DNA of 64,000 nucleotides from Duganella lactea (GCF_009857505.1 NZ_WWCP01000001.1:62001-126000); one strand, 5' to 3'. Positions 20,308 through 30,384 are shown, counted from the first letter of the stretch. The notes: generated from the sequence alone by a model not told the origin. Numbers and translations are program-made.

Positions 20308-21123
20308 GTGGCAAGAATTATTGTTGTAACGTCCGGCAAGGGCGGTGTCGGCAAGACCACCACCAGCGCCAGCTTCTCCACCGGCCTGGCGATGCGCGGC
20401 CACAAGACGGCCGTCATCGACTTCGACGTCGGCCTGCGCAACCTCGACCTGATCATGGGCTGCGAACGCCGCGTGGTGTACGACTTGATCAATGTGATCA
20501 ACAAGGAAGCCACGCTGACCCAGGCGCTGATCAAGGACAAGCACTGCGACAACCTGTTCATCCTGCCAGCCTCGCAAACGCGCGACAAGGACGCGCTGTC
20601 CGAGGACGGCGTCGAAGTGGTGCTGCACGAGATGATCAACATGGGCTTCGAGTTCATCATCTGCGACTCGCCGGCCGGCATCGAGCACGGCGCGCTGATG
20701 GCGCTGACCTTCGCCGACGAGGCGGTGATCGTCACCAATCCGGAAGTGTCGTCGGTACGCGACTCCGACCGCATTTTGGGCATCATCCAGGCCAAGTCGC
20801 GTCGCGCCCAGACCGGCGGCGAGCCGGTCAAGGAACACCTGCTGATCACCCGCTATTCGCCGAAGCGCGTCGAGCAGGACGAAATGCTGTCGTATGACGA
20901 CGTGCAGGAAATTCTGCGCATTCCCTTGATCGGCATCATCCCGGAATCGGAACAGGTGCTGCACGCTTCCAACCAGGGTAATCCGGCCATCCACTTCAAG
21001 GGCACCGACGTGGCGCAAGCCTACGAGGACGTGGTGTCGCGCTTCCTCGGCCAGGACGTGCCGCTGCGCTTCACCAATTACGAGAAGCCGGGCCTGTTGC
21101 AGCGTATCTTTGGGAGCAAGTAA
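20308..21123 (+). CDS. minD: Septum site-determining protein MinD
   Basis: 271-residue membrane-cycling ATPase that recruits MinC and oscillates with MinE. It has the deviant Walker A motif [10 protein letters not shown] with the signature Lys11 and Lys16, the [14 protein letters not shown] segment, and a C-terminal amphipathic membrane-targeting helix (LLQRIFGSK). It starts at GTG (20308) with AAAGG upstream. It is 26 bases after minC and 2 bases before minE. Confidence 0.97.
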   Translation: MARIIVVTSGKGGVGKTTTSASFSTGLAMRGHKTAVIDFDVGLRNLDLIMGCERRVVYDLINVINKEATLTQALIKDKHCDNLFILPASQTRDKDALSEDGVEVVLHEMINMGFEFIICDSPAGIEHGALMALTFADEAVIVTNPEVSSVRDSDRILGIIQAKSRRAQTGGEPVKEHLLITRYSPKRVEQDEMLSYDDVQEILRIPLIGIIPESEQVLHASNQGNPAIHFKGTDVAQAYEDVVSRFLGQDVPLRFTNYEKPGLLQRIFGSK

Positions 21124-21125
21124 CC

Positions 21126-21377
21126 ATGGCTCTGCTTTCCTTCCTGTTTCCACCGAAGCCCAAGACCGCCACGGCGGCCAAGGAGCGGCTGCAGATCATC
21201 ATCGCGCGCGAGCGCAGCGGCCGCGCCGGGCCGGACTTCCTGCCGGCGCTGCATAAGGAACTGATCGAGGTGATCTCCAAGTACACCAAGGTCAACGCCG
21301 ACGACATCAAGATCTCGCTGGACCGCCAGGGCAACCTGGAGGTGCTCGACGTCAACGTGGTGCTGCCGGACGCCTGA
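21126..21377 (+). CDS. minE: Cell division topological specificity factor MinE
   Basis: 83-residue regulator of MinD ATPase. It has the N-terminal membrane-targeting segment (MALLSFLF), the MinD-binding helix ([16 protein letters not shown]) and the C-terminal dimerisation domain. It starts 2 bases after the minD stop. Its stop is 1 base from the stop of the convergent hypothetical gene. Confidence 0.96.
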   Translation: MALLSFLFPPKPKTATAAKERLQIIIARERSGRAGPDFLPALHKELIEVISKYTKVNADDIKISLDRQGNLEVLDVNVVLPDA

Positions 21378-21378
21378 T

Positions 21379-21894
21379 TCAGGCTGTCGGCCGGTGGACG
21401 CCGGCCGACAGCAATTGCTGCGCCACGCTGGCGCAGGCGTCCACATGCTGATAGCCGATCTGGCGAAAGGCATAAAAGCCGATGCCGGCCGAGGCCAGTT
21501 GCCCGGCCAGCGGCACCAGCTTGCCGGCCTGCCGCACCACCGTCTTGAAACCGGTCTTGCGCAACACCTGCATCACCACTTCCCGCGTTACCAGTTTCCC
21601 CACCAGCATGCCGCCGACGCCGATCGCCGCCTCGTAGGCGATCAGCCGGAACTTCGGCTGCAGGCGCTCGATTTGCTGCTCGGACAGACCGAATTCCTGA
21701 TTGATATCGTCAATTAACAACGTAAACAGGCGCAGGTCGGAGACGATATCGAGGCCCGGCAGCGGCACCGCCGCCATGCCGGCCGACACCATCGCGCGCC
21801 GCCGCACCAGCTGACGGCAGCGCTCGCGCACAGCGGCAATGTCGCGTTCCGACGCCGGCACCAGCGTCCAATGTGTGTCTTTTCTGCTGCGCAT
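21379..21894 (-). CDS. Conserved hypothetical protein with glycine-rich hydrophobic helices
   Basis: 171-residue protein. The ATG at 21892-21894 is chosen because GGGAGGGG lies directly upstream; a longer frame to 22065 exists but lacks such a site. It contains AMVSAGMAAVPLPGLDIVSDLRLFTLLIDDINQEFGLS followed by hydrophobic glycine-rich helices (AAIGVGGMLVGKLV, LVPLAGQLASAGIGFYAF). The pattern loosely resembles DUF697-type proteins, but I do not assign a family. It may be membrane-associated. It converges on minE. Confidence 0.65.
   Translation of the reverse strand: MRSRKDTHWTLVPASERDIAAVRERCRQLVRRRAMVSAGMAAVPLPGLDIVSDLRLFTLLIDDINQEFGLSEQQIERLQPKFRLIAYEAAIGVGGMLVGKLVTREVVMQVLRKTGFKTVVRQAGKLVPLAGQLASAGIGFYAFRQIGYQHVDACASVAQQLLSAGVHRPTA
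21383..21412. terminator. Long perfect hairpin between minE and the convergent gene
   Basis: GCTGTCGGCCGG, a 6-base loop and CCGGCCGACAGC form a perfect 12-base-pair GC-rich stem, beginning 6 bases after the minE stop and lying inside the last codons of the opposing gene. There is no T-run on either strand, so it may act as a transcript-end stabiliser or bidirectional pause rather than a classic intrinsic terminator. Confidence 0.5.
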
Positions 21895-22130
21895 CACCCC
21901 TCCCGGCCCGTTCCAGGCGTTCTTGCCGATTTTCAACTTTCGCATTGAATTCGGCGTTTTTCCAGTGTACCGTGTATTCCAGATGCGGGCTGCCGGGGTG
22001 AAAACAAGCATTGCATAAAGTATATTCATAGTGCTCAAAAAAAATATTTTTAGCCGTTTTGCCAATTGATTTGTGAATCTCTGTTATATTTGTCGTGACT
22101 TCTCCTTAACATTTCTGGACAGGCAACAGC

Positions 22131-22820
22131 ATGAGAATTGCCGTACTCGACAACGACCGCAGCCAAGCGGAACTGATCTGCCAGGTGCTGACCTCGGCGG
22201 GCCATATCTGCCATAGTTTCCAGACCGCCAAAGACGTATTGGCGCAGCTGCGCAAGGACAGCTACGACATGCTGATTTTCGACTGGCAGGTGGTCGACCT
22301 GGGCGGCGCCGAGGTGCTGCGGCGGGCGCGGGAAAAGCTGCCGGACAACGCGCCGGTGCTGTTCCTGACCACCAGCTCGGGCGAGGACGACATCGTGGCC
22401 GGGCTGGCGGCTGGCGCCGACGACTACATGATCAAGCCGCTGCGCCGCAGCGAACTGGTGGCGCGGGTGCAGGCGCTGCTGCGCCGCGCCTATCCGGCGC
22501 AAAACGGCGCCGAGTCGCTGCAATTCGGCCAGTACGTGTTTGAAACCCGGCCGGGCCGGCTGCTGATGGACGGCGCCGTGCTGGACGTCACGCACAAGGA
22601 GTTCTACCTGGCGCTGCTGTTTTTCCGCAACATCGGCCGCCCGCTGTCGCGCGCCTACATCCACGAGGCGGTGTGGATCCGCGAGACCATCGTCCCGTCG
22701 CGCACCATGGACACCCACGTCTCGCGCGTGCGCAACAAATTGCAACTCAAACCCGAAAACGGCTTCCGCCTGGTGCCGGTCTACAGCTACGGCTACCGGC
22801 TGGAAAAGCTCGGCGCCTGA
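22131..22820 (+). CDS. OmpR/PhoB family response regulator (orphan)
   Basis: 229-residue two-component response regulator. The receiver domain has the phosphorylatable Asp51, acidic Asp7/Asp9, Thr80/81 and Lys102 in YMIKPLRR. The C-terminal winged-helix DNA-binding domain ends in VSRVRNKLQL...VPVYSYGYRLEKL. No histidine kinase gene lies beside it, so it is an orphan. Conserved residues suggest a normal phosphorylation switch. Target genes cannot be inferred. Confidence 0.9.
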   Translation: MRIAVLDNDRSQAELICQVLTSAGHICHSFQTAKDVLAQLRKDSYDMLIFDWQVVDLGGAEVLRRAREKLPDNAPVLFLTTSSGEDDIVAGLAAGADDYMIKPLRRSELVARVQALLRRAYPAQNGAESLQFGQYVFETRPGRLLMDGAVLDVTHKEFYLALLFFRNIGRPLSRAYIHEAVWIRETIVPSRTMDTHVSRVRNKLQLKPENGFRLVPVYSYGYRLEKLGA

Positions 22821-22868
22821 TTGACGTCAGCCAAAGCAGACCGTTGGTGCGTGTGCTAGGCTGGTCGG

Positions 22869-23288
22869 ATGGAAACCGTTACCGAATCGCGCTGGCAAGA
22901 ACTGCCAGGCCAGCTCAACGCTGCGGTAGCGCCCGACTACCGCGCCCAGTTGGCGAAGCGCATCGCATCGCTGATGCCGCACGCGGACCAGCCTGACGAC
23001 GTGGCTATGTCACTCAACTCTGTGCGGTCGTTGCTGCAATTCCTCGCCCGCCATCCCGAATTGAAATGCCCTGAAATGACCGTCACGCCCAGTGGCGATA
23101 TTTACGCAAGCTGGCAGAAAGATCGGAGTTGCGTCTTCAGCGTGCAGTTCATGGATAACGGACAAGCCAGGTTCGTGGTGCTGCGCCTGGAATCCGCTGA
23201 GCAACTCTCTGGATTGACCAGCCCCGTAAGCTTGATGGCGACGGTCGCCCCCCTCAACGTCATGGCGTGGGCCGGCAATGAAAGGTGA
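22869..23288 (+). CDS. Hypothetical protein, first gene of an overlapping pair
   Basis: 139-residue soluble protein of no recognised family. The N-terminal half is helical (YRAQLAKRIASLMPHADQP, SVRSLLQFLARHPEL). The C-terminal half is beta-strand-rich (PEMTVTPSGDIYASWQ, CVFSVQFMDNGQARFVVLRL). There is no signal peptide or membrane segment. Its 3' end overlaps the next gene by 11 bases, implying translational coupling. Codon use looks less GC3-biased than neighbours, hinting at acquisition. It lies between an orphan response regulator and hemA. Confidence 0.65.
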   Translation: METVTESRWQELPGQLNAAVAPDYRAQLAKRIASLMPHADQPDDVAMSLNSVRSLLQFLARHPELKCPEMTVTPSGDIYASWQKDRSCVFSVQFMDNGQARFVVLRLESAEQLSGLTSPVSLMATVAPLNVMAWAGNER

Positions 23289-23706
23289 CATCCTCCCCGA
23301 CGACGCTGACGTCACCCGACTTTGCACGCACCAGCAGTTGGATGCCAATGGTTGGCCCAAAGCGACAGCCTTTTTACCGAGGCCAACAGGGGCATTTGTG
23401 TCTGTGAACTGGCTGGAAGCGCTTCGGCTGAGTAGCAGAAGCGTTGAGGTTACAGAAATCTTGCGTGTGCTGCGCAGCAAACGTAGCGTAGGCCAACTCG
23501 CGAAGTTGGCGCTACTTCACGTTGGCCGCTGCCGCGCCATGGTGACGGCAAACACTAAACCAGGATTGACTATTCAATATCGTCACGAGCCTGAAACACA
23601 GCCTGACGATCCCTCGCACAGCGGGATTGACAACATTCCACATGATGACAACACGGCGGCGGAACTGCTCGCGCTGTCCGTGGAGGCCCTGTATCCCTCC
23701 CGCTAG
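23278..23706 (+). CDS. Hypothetical protein, second gene of an overlapping pair
   Basis: 142-residue protein of no recognised family. It starts with acidic MKGDILPDDADVTRLC. A segment QQLDANGWPKATAFLPRPTGAFVSVNWLEALR is followed by a basic helical part (LRSKRSVGQLAKLALLHVGRCRAMV) and an acidic tail (YRHEPETQPDDPSHSG...). The ATG lies 11 bases inside the preceding gene. The two-gene coupled arrangement and small sizes resemble a toxin-antitoxin or effector-partner layout, but no sequence motif supports this. Confidence 0.65.
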   Translation: MKGDILPDDADVTRLCTHQQLDANGWPKATAFLPRPTGAFVSVNWLEALRLSSRSVEVTEILRVLRSKRSVGQLAKLALLHVGRCRAMVTANTKPGLTIQYRHEPETQPDDPSHSGIDNIPHDDNTAAELLALSVEALYPSR

Positions 23707-23763
23707 CCGCGTAAACTGCTATAGCATGAGGCAGTCCTACGGGCAACATACTGGCAGTAGGGG

Positions 23764-23769
23764 TATAAT
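23764..23769 (+). promoter_or_regulatory. Probable hemA -10 element
   Basis: A perfect TATAAT hexamer lies 30 bases upstream of the hemA ATG, within a short gap after the preceding gene. No good -35 hexamer is visible at the usual spacing. Confidence 0.4.
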
Positions 23770-23798
23770 GGCCGCATAATTATCTGTCTGGACCCGAA

Positions 23799-25073
23799 AT
23801 GCAGCTGCTTGCCGTCGGCCTCAACCACCACACCGCTCCGGTCTCGCTCCGCGAGCAGCTGGCGTTCGCCCCTGACCAGCTCGGTCAGGCGGTGGTCGCG
23901 GCGCGGTCGTGGTTCGAGCGCATCGACCACCGGGGCGGCGACGAGGCGGCCATTCTGTCGACCTGCAACCGCACCGAGTTGTACGCCGCCAGCACCGTGC
24001 CCGATCCGCTCGACGCCGGCGCGCATTTCCTCGCCGATTTCCACCAGCTGAACTACAGCGAACTGCGGCCCCACCTGTACATGCTGCCGCAGCACGACGC
24101 CGTGCGCCACACTTTCCGCGTCGCCTCCGGGCTGGACTCGATGGTGCTGGGCGAAACCCAGATCCTCGGCCAGATCAAGGACGCCATCCGCACCGCCGAC
24201 GAGGCGGGCGGCCTGGGCACCTATCTGCACCAGCTGTTCCAGCGCTCGTTCTCGGTGGCCAAGGAAGTGCGCAGCACCACCGAAATCGGCGCCCACAGCG
24301 TGTCGATGGCGGCCGCCGCCGTGCGCCTGTCGCAGCGCATCTTCGACAAGATCGCCGAGCAGAACGTGCTGTTCATCGGCGCCGGCGAAATGATCGAGTT
24401 GTGCGCGACACATTTCGCGGCGCAGAACCCGAAAACCCTGACCATCGCCAACCGCACGCTGGAGCGCGGCGAAGCGCTGGCGCACCGCTTCGGCGGCCGC
24501 GCCATACGCCTGGCCGACCTGCAGGACAAGCTGCACAACTATGACATCGTGATTTCCTGCACCGCCTCGTCGCTGCCGCTGATCGGCCTCGGCATGGTCG
24601 AGCGCGCCATCAAGGCGCGTCGCCACAAGCCGATGTTCATGGTCGACCTGGCCGTGCCGCGCGATATCGAGCCCGAAGTGGCGCGCCTGAACGACGCCTT
24701 CCTGTACACCGTCGACGACCTCGGCAAGGTGGTGCAAACCGGCATCGAAAGCCGCCAGGCCGCCGTGGCGCAGGCCGAGGCCATCATCGAAACCCGCGTG
24801 CAGTCCTTCATGCACTGGGTCGATGACCGCGCCGTGGTGCCGGTGATCCAGAGCCTGCAGGAAAACAGCGAGGCGCTGCGGTTGCTGGAACTGGAACGCG
24901 CGCGCAAGATGCTGGCCCGCGGCGAGGACGTCGACACCGTGCTGGAAGCGCTGTCGAAAGGCCTGACCGCCAAGTTCATGCACGGCCCGCAACAAGCGCT
25001 GCGCCACGCCCACGGCGACGAACGCGCGCAACTGGCGGAGATCCTGCCGCAGCTGTTCCGCGGCCGCCGTTAG
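23799..25073 (+). CDS. hemA: Glutamyl-tRNA reductase
   Basis: 424-residue enzyme that reduces glutamyl-tRNA(Glu) to glutamate-1-semialdehyde, the first committed step of tetrapyrrole synthesis by the C5 route. The N-terminal catalytic domain has [13 protein letters not shown] and the nucleophilic Cys56 in [20 protein letters not shown], an NADPH-binding Rossmann domain ([12 protein letters not shown]) and the C-terminal dimerisation helix follow. Length is typical. The hemA-prfA-prmC order is common in proteobacteria. Confidence 0.96.
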   Translation: MQLLAVGLNHHTAPVSLREQLAFAPDQLGQAVVAARSWFERIDHRGGDEAAILSTCNRTELYAASTVPDPLDAGAHFLADFHQLNYSELRPHLYMLPQHDAVRHTFRVASGLDSMVLGETQILGQIKDAIRTADEAGGLGTYLHQLFQRSFSVAKEVRSTTEIGAHSVSMAAAAVRLSQRIFDKIAEQNVLFIGAGEMIELCATHFAAQNPKTLTIANRTLERGEALAHRFGGRAIRLADLQDKLHNYDIVISCTASSLPLIGLGMVERAIKARRHKPMFMVDLAVPRDIEPEVARLNDAFLYTVDDLGKVVQTGIESRQAAVAQAEAIIETRVQSFMHWVDDRAVVPVIQSLQENSEALRLLELERARKMLARGEDVDTVLEALSKGLTAKFMHGPQQALRHAHGDERAQLAEILPQLFRGRR

Positions 25074-25147
25074 CGCCACCCGCCCCCGCACTCCCCGCTT
25101 CCGTCGCCGCGCACGCGGCGCCTGTTTTACCTCACCCGAAACACGCT

Positions 25148-26224
25148 ATGAAACCATCCATGCTGGCCAAGCTCGATCAACTGGCGAACCGCCTGGTCGA
25201 ACTCGATGAATTGCTGATGTCCGAAGGCGCCACCGCCAATCTGGACAGCTACCGCAAGATGACCCGCGAGCACGCCGAGATCGGCCCGCTGGTGGCGGTC
25301 TACAAGTCCTATCAGGAAGCGCTGGGCGACAGCGCCGCCGCCGAAGACATGCTGGCCGATCCGGACATGAAGGACTTCGCCCAGGAGGAAATCGAAGCGG
25401 CCAAGGCCCGCACCGCCGAACTGGACCTGGCGCTGCAGAAAATGCTGCTGCCGAAGGACGCCAACGACGAGCGCAACATTTTCCTGGAAATCCGCGCCGG
25501 CACCGGCGGCGACGAATCGGCGCTGTTCGCCGGCGACCTGCTGCGCATGTACACCCGCTACGCCGAGCGCAACCGCTGGCAGGTGGAGATGGTGTCGGAA
25601 TCGGCGTCCGACCTGGGCGGCTACCGCGAGGTCATCGTGCGCCTGGTCGGCAACGGCGTGTATTCCAAGCTGAAGTTCGAGTCGGGCGGCCACCGCGTGC
25701 AGCGCGTGCCGGCCACCGAGACCCAGGGCCGCATCCACACCTCGGCCTGCACGGTGGCGGTGATGCCGGAGGCCGACGAGGTCGAGGACGTCAACATCAA
25801 CCCGTCCGAGCTGCGCATCGACACCTACCGCGCCTCCGGCGCCGGCGGCCAGCACATCAACAAGACCGATTCCGCCGTGCGCATCACCCACCTGCCGACC
25901 GGCATCGTGGTCGAATGCCAGGATGACCGCTCGCAGCACAAGAACAAGGCGCAGGCGATGAAGGTGCTGGCCACCCGCATCAAGGACGTGCAGCTGCGCG
26001 AGGCGCAGGCCAAGGAGGCGGCCACCCGCAAGAGCCTGATCGGCTCGGGCGACCGCAGCGAACGCATCCGCACCTACAACTACCCGCAGGGACGCATGAC
26101 CGACCACCGCATCAACCTCACCTTGTACAAGCTGGACTTCATCATGGACGGCGACCTCAACGAGCTGGTCAACGCGCTGGTGGCCGAGCACCAGGCCGAG
26201 CTGCTGGCGGCATTGGGTGATTAA
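25148..26224 (+). CDS. prfA: Peptide chain release factor 1
   Basis: 358-residue class-I release factor reading UAA and UAG stop codons. The recognition segment [17 protein letters not shown] contains the PxT tripeptide. The catalytic GGQ (233-235) lies in [22 protein letters not shown]-rich stem (CGCCGC-GCAC-GCGGCG, 25105-25120) followed by CCTGTTTTA lies between hemA and prfA and may act as a weak terminator. Confidence 0.97.
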   Translation: MKPSMLAKLDQLANRLVELDELLMSEGATANLDSYRKMTREHAEIGPLVAVYKSYQEALGDSAAAEDMLADPDMKDFAQEEIEAAKARTAELDLALQKMLLPKDANDERNIFLEIRAGTGGDESALFAGDLLRMYTRYAERNRWQVEMVSESASDLGGYREVIVRLVGNGVYSKLKFESGGHRVQRVPATETQGRIHTSACTVAVMPEADEVEDVNINPSELRIDTYRASGAGGQHINKTDSAVRITHLPTGIVVECQDDRSQHKNKAQAMKVLATRIKDVQLREAQAKEAATRKSLIGSGDRSERIRTYNYPQGRMTDHRINLTLYKLDFIMDGDLNELVNALVAEHQAELLAALGD

Positions 26225-26294
26225 GAACGGGCTAAGGCTGAAATAGCAACTTTGTGCGAGAATCAGCCGCTACACCTCACTAACCGGACCATCC

Positions 26295-26765
26295 ATGCTA
26301 CCTACCCGCTCCCTGCTGCTGTCGATCGCCGTCGGCGCGTTCGGCCTGATCGGCGTCGCCCTGTACCTGCAGCACGGCCTGGACATGCTGCCCTGCCCGC
26401 TGTGCGTGATCCAGCGCTACCTGTTCCTGACCGTCGGCGTCCTGGCGCTGATCGGCGCCTACACCGGCCAGCCCAAGGTGTTCGCCGGCCTCGGCCTGCT
26501 GGCCGCGCTGGGCGGCCTCGGCACCGCCGGCAAGCACCTTTGGATACTGGCCCATCCCGGCCTGTCGTGCGGCATCGACCCGATGGAGACCTTCCTCAAC
26601 AAGATCCCCACCGCCACCTACCTGCCGTTCCTGTTCAAGGCCGACGGCCTGTGCGAGGACGCGCTGGCGCCGTGGTTCGGCCTGTCGATTCCGCAGTGGT
26701 CGTTCCTGTGGTTCGGCCTGTTCTCGCTGGCGCTGGCCTGGCTGCTGATCCGCCGCGCCAAATGA
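26295..26765 (+). CDS. dsbB: Disulfide bond formation protein B
   Basis: 156-residue four-helix inner-membrane quinone reductase that reoxidises DsbA. The first periplasmic cysteine pair CPLC is Cys34/Cys37. The second pair is Cys92 (LSCGID) and Cys120 (DGLCED). Four hydrophobic segments (about 8-26, 41-58, 64-82, 134-153) match the fold. Its stop overlaps the prmC start (ATGA). Confidence 0.94.
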   Translation: MLPTRSLLLSIAVGAFGLIGVALYLQHGLDMLPCPLCVIQRYLFLTVGVLALIGAYTGQPKVFAGLGLLAALGGLGTAGKHLWILAHPGLSCGIDPMETFLNKIPTATYLPFLFKADGLCEDALAPWFGLSIPQWSFLWFGLFSLALAWLLIRRAK

Positions 26766-27574
26766 GCCACAGCATCGCCGCCCTGCAACGCCAGTCCGCG
26801 CTGGACGCGCTGGACCACCGCGTGCTGCTGTGCCACGCGCTGGGCGTCAACCGCATCGCCCTGATCACCCAATCCGAGCGCGTGCTGACGGAAGAAGAAA
26901 TGCGGCGCTACAGCGCGCTGGTGCGGCGTCGTCTGGATGGCGAGCCGATCGCCTACATCGTCGGCCAGCGCGAGTTTTTCGGCCTGCCGTTTGAAGTCGG
27001 CAACGCGGTGCTGATTCCGCGGCCGGACACCGAACTGCTGGTCGAGCTGACGCTGGACCGGCTGCCGCGCGATGGCCGCGTGCTGGACATGGGCACCGGC
27101 AGCGGCGCCATCGCCGTCGCGCTGGCGCACACCCGCAAGGACGCCGACGTCACCGCGCTCGACGTCAGCGCCGAGGCGCTGGCGGTGGCGCGCCGCAACG
27201 CCGAGCTTAACGGCGCCCGCGTCACCTTCCTGCACAGCGATTGGTATGCCGCGTTGCAAGGCGCGGCGCCGTTCGACGTGATCGCCGCCAACCCGCCCTA
27301 CATCGCCAGCGGCGACCATCACCTGTCCGAGGGCGACCTGCGCTTCGAGCCGGTGGGCGCGCTGACCGACCACGCCGACGGCCTGTCGGCGCTGCGCACC
27401 CTCATCGCCGGCGCGCCGCCGCACCTGAAGCCGCAAGGCTGGCTGCTGCTGGAGCACGGCTACGACCAGGCGGCGCGGGTGCGCGCGCTGCTGGCCGACG
27501 CCGGCTACACCGACGTGCAAAGCTGGCGGGATCTGGCCGGCATCGAGCGCGTCAGCGGCGGCCGCGTGGCCTGA
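26762..27574 (+). CDS. prmC: Peptide chain release factor N5-glutamine methyltransferase
   Basis: 270-residue SAM-dependent methyltransferase that methylates the GGQ glutamine of release factors. It has an N-terminal helical domain, the SAM-binding segment VLDMGTGSGAIAVALA and the catalytic NPPY motif (177-180, AANPPYIAS). The start is the ATG overlapping the dsbB stop by 4 bases; an in-frame extension through dsbB was rejected. Functionally linked to prfA two genes upstream. Confidence 0.95.
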   Translation: MSHSIAALQRQSALDALDHRVLLCHALGVNRIALITQSERVLTEEEMRRYSALVRRRLDGEPIAYIVGQREFFGLPFEVGNAVLIPRPDTELLVELTLDRLPRDGRVLDMGTGSGAIAVALAHTRKDADVTALDVSAEALAVARRNAELNGARVTFLHSDWYAALQGAAPFDVIAANPPYIASGDHHLSEGDLRFEPVGALTDHADGLSALRTLIAGAPPHLKPQGWLLLEHGYDQAARVRALLADAGYTDVQSWRDLAGIERVSGGRVA

Positions 27575-28480
27575 TCACAGCCTGATCTGCAGTCGCCGGC
27601 GCAACGCCGACAACAGCAGCGCCGGCGGCGCCGGCTTGTACAACACTTCGACGAAATCGTCCGGCCGCGCCGGCGGCAACAGCGCGTGCAGCAGCACCGG
27701 CGGCGCCGCCTCGCGCGGCCAGATGTCCCACACGCTCTCGTCGGCGCAAAGGATCAGCGCCGGTTCGCGGTCCTCGGGCTCATACTGCACGTCGAACTCG
27801 GCGCTTTCCAGAATCTCGCTCAGGTAATCCTGCATCGGCTGGTGCGGCTCCAACAGCAAAATGGCGCGGCCGGCGCCAAACGGTTCCGGCCAGTCGAAAT
27901 GCGGCGTCGGTGGCATGGCGTCGCGCTCGTCGGCCAGCGGCGCGCGGATTTCAAAGCGCAAGCCGTCGCCGCTGCACTGCAAGCGGCCGCCCATGGCGCG
28001 CACCAGGTGCGCCGCCACCATCACGCCCGGCAGGATGCGTTGATCGTCCAGCGAGGCGGTCACATCGCACCACGGGCCGTCCGGCGTGCCGGCGGCGAAG
28101 CGCAGCCGCACCTCGTCGCCCACGCGCCACGACTGCACCGCCAGCTGGCCACCGCTGTGCGCGCGCAACCGCGCCAGTACCTGCGTCAGCCGGCGCGCGT
28201 CCAGCAGCGCCAGCGCCGGCAGCTCGCCGTCCAGCGGCACATGACGCACCAGCGCGTGCAGATAGGCCGGCGCCACCGCCAGCTCGGGCGGCTGCAATTC
28301 AAACCGCGCGCATTCCTGCAGATCGGACAGCCACTCCAGCTGGCGCGTCACCTCGCTCTCCAGCATCGCCAGATCGGCCCAACCGGTGCGCACCTGGGTG
28401 GCGATGCGCGCCAGCGGCGCGCGCAGGTCGTGGTTCAACGCCGCCAGCAGGCGGGCGCGGATGCGGGCGGCGTCGCTCAC
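27575..28480 (-). CDS. Degenerate hybrid histidine-kinase-like protein
   Basis: 301-residue soluble protein. The N-terminus carries a HisKA-like phosphoacceptor segment (LLAALNHDLRAPLARIATQ, His at about residue 17). A region follows that resembles a kinase ATPase domain in layout, but no clear N, G1 or G2 boxes are visible. The C-terminal 110 residues look like a receiver domain (AILLLEPHQPMQDYLSEILESAEFDVQYEPED...LILCADESVWD...VLYKPAPPALLLSALRRRL) with a remnant KP motif. It starts at GTG. It probably does not autophosphorylate; it may be a histidine phosphotransfer or scaffold protein. The HK reading is inference. Confidence 0.65.
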   Translation of the reverse strand: MSDAARIRARLLAALNHDLRAPLARIATQVRTGWADLAMLESEVTRQLEWLSDLQECARFELQPPELAVAPAYLHALVRHVPLDGELPALALLDARRLTQVLARLRAHSGGQLAVQSWRVGDEVRLRFAAGTPDGPWCDVTASLDDQRILPGVMVAAHLVRAMGGRLQCSGDGLRFEIRAPLADERDAMPPTPHFDWPEPFGAGRAILLLEPHQPMQDYLSEILESAEFDVQYEPEDREPALILCADESVWDIWPREAAPPVLLHALLPPARPDDFVEVLYKPAPPALLLSALRRRLQIRL

Positions 28481-28766
28481 CGCGCTTGCCCGGTTGTGGT
28501 CAGCTCCAAGATAACGCGCTCTTTTTAAGGAATCTTATCTCTTAGTATGCAATAGTTTTTCTCCTTGGGTTGAAGCCGACCTCCAGCAAAAGCGTTTTCA
28601 CCGCCATCAGAATGGCGGGCTCGCAAATGCCCGGCCCGCTTGCCTGGCACGGAAAAAGCCGCGTCCTTTGCTAAAATGCTCTTCTTGCCGCCTTTCGGCG
28701 AGTTCCGCCAATTTCGGTTACTCTCTGCACCAATAATTATTTTGCTGCACCAGAAAGGATTTCAAA

Positions 28767-30380
28767 TTGCCAACTCTTTTGACACGACGCCTGGCCTTGC
28801 TGGCCGAAGAAAAACACCGCGCCGTGCTGGCTGGCGGGCTGCGAGGCATCGAACGGGAGACCCTGCGCGTGGACCGCGCCGGTCATCTGGCGCGCACGCC
28901 GCATCCGGTGGCCATGGGGGCGGCGCTGACGCATCCGCAAATCACCACCGACTACGCTGAAACGCTGCTGGAATTCATCACCCCGGCCGAGCGGGACATC
29001 GCCACCACGCTCGCCAAACTGGACGGCATCCACCGCTACGCCTACAGCAAGCTGGGCGACGAGCTGCTGTGGAGCCAGTCGATGCCGTGCGCGCTGCCGG
29101 CCGAGCAAGACATCGAGATCGCCTGGTACGGCAGCTCCAACCTGGGCACGCTCAAGCATGTGTACCGCCGCGGCCTGGCGCTGCGCTACGGCAAGGCGAT
29201 GCAGTGCATCGCCGGCATCCACTACAACTACTCGCTCGACGAGCGCCTGTGGCGCGTGCTGGCCGATCACGAGGCCGACAGCCAGGCCGGCGCGCCGCGC
29301 CTGACGCCGCGCGCTTACCAGTCGGAGGCATATTTCGCCACCATCCGCAACTTCCGCCGCTACAGCTGGCTGCTGATGTATCTGTTCGGCGCCTCGCCGG
29401 TGCTGTCGTCCGGCTTCCTGCGCGGCCGTCCGCACCAGCTCGACACGCTGTCGGCCGACACGCTGTACCTGCCGTACGCGACCAGCCTGCGCATGAGCGA
29501 CCTGGGCTACCAGAACGACGCCCAGTCCGGCCTGCGCCCGCACGAGAACTGCCTCGACAGCTACGTGGCCACGATGACCAAGGCCGTCAACCAGCCCTAC
29601 GAACCCTACGCCAGGCTGGGCACCAAGCGCGACGGCGAATGGATCCAGCTGAACACCAATGTGCTGCAGATCGAAAACGAGTACTACTCGACCATCCGGC
29701 CGAAACGCGTGATCCAGACCGGCGAGCGGCCGATCCAGGCGCTGTGCGCGCGTGGCGTGCAATACATCGAGGTGCGCTGCATGGACGTCGACCCGTTCGA
29801 GCCGGTCGGCATCAGCGAACAGGCCGGCCGCTTCCTCGACGCCTTCCTGCTGTTCTGCGCGCTGGAGGACAGCCCGCCGACCACGCCGGAGCAAGGCGCG
29901 GTCTATGCCGACAACTTCGCCCGCACCGTCAAGGAAGGCCGCCGCCCCGGCCTGACGCTGAACCGGCAAGGCGCCGAGGTGGCGCTGACCGCCTGGGGCG
30001 CCGAGCTGCTGGAACGCATCCGCCCGGTCGCCGCGTTGCTCGACGCCCAGCGCGGCGACCACGTCCACGGCGACGCGCTGGCGGCGCAATCGGCCAAGCT
30101 GGCCGACGCCACGCTGACGCCATCGGCCAAGGTGCTGCAAGCGCTGCAAGCGCACGGCAACTCGTTCAACGCCTTCGCGCTGGCGCAAAGCCAACAGCAC
30201 GCGGCCTACTTCCGCGACCACCCGCCGAGCGCCGACGACGCCGCCTACTTCGACCAGTTGGCCGCCGTCTCGCTGGCTGAGCAGGCCGCGATGGAAGCGG
30301 CGCCGCAGGCCGACTTCGACGACTACGTCGCCGCCTACCGCGCCAGCAACCTGTGCCAGTCGCGCCAGGGTGGCGACTGA
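28767..30380 (+). CDS. gshA: Glutamate--cysteine ligase
   Basis: 537-residue ligase (E. coli class) making gamma-glutamylcysteine, the first step of glutathione synthesis. It has the N-terminal [10 protein letters not shown] motif (acidic metal ligands), LEFITP, the [10 protein letters not shown] segment and [16 protein letters not shown]. Length is close to the family's 510-530. It starts at TTG (28767), supported by AAAGGA eight bases upstream and the absence of a suitable in-frame ATG. Confidence 0.93.
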   Translation: MPTLLTRRLALLAEEKHRAVLAGGLRGIERETLRVDRAGHLARTPHPVAMGAALTHPQITTDYAETLLEFITPAERDIATTLAKLDGIHRYAYSKLGDELLWSQSMPCALPAEQDIEIAWYGSSNLGTLKHVYRRGLALRYGKAMQCIAGIHYNYSLDERLWRVLADHEADSQAGAPRLTPRAYQSEAYFATIRNFRRYSWLLMYLFGASPVLSSGFLRGRPHQLDTLSADTLYLPYATSLRMSDLGYQNDAQSGLRPHENCLDSYVATMTKAVNQPYEPYARLGTKRDGEWIQLNTNVLQIENEYYSTIRPKRVIQTGERPIQALCARGVQYIEVRCMDVDPFEPVGISEQAGRFLDAFLLFCALEDSPPTTPEQGAVYADNFARTVKEGRRPGLTLNRQGAEVALTAWGAELLERIRPVAALLDAQRGDHVHGDALAAQSAKLADATLTPSAKVLQALQAHGNSFNAFALAQSQQHAAYFRDHPPSADDAAYFDQLAAVSLAEQAAMEAAPQADFDDYVAAYRASNLCQSRQGGD

Positions 30381-30384
30381 CCTC

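Noticed and set aside
28599..28617. CCGCCAT-CAGA-ATGGCGG hairpin upstream of gshA
   Set aside because: A 7-bp stem without a T-run and not at a gene end; may be chance or part of the leader, not called as a terminator.
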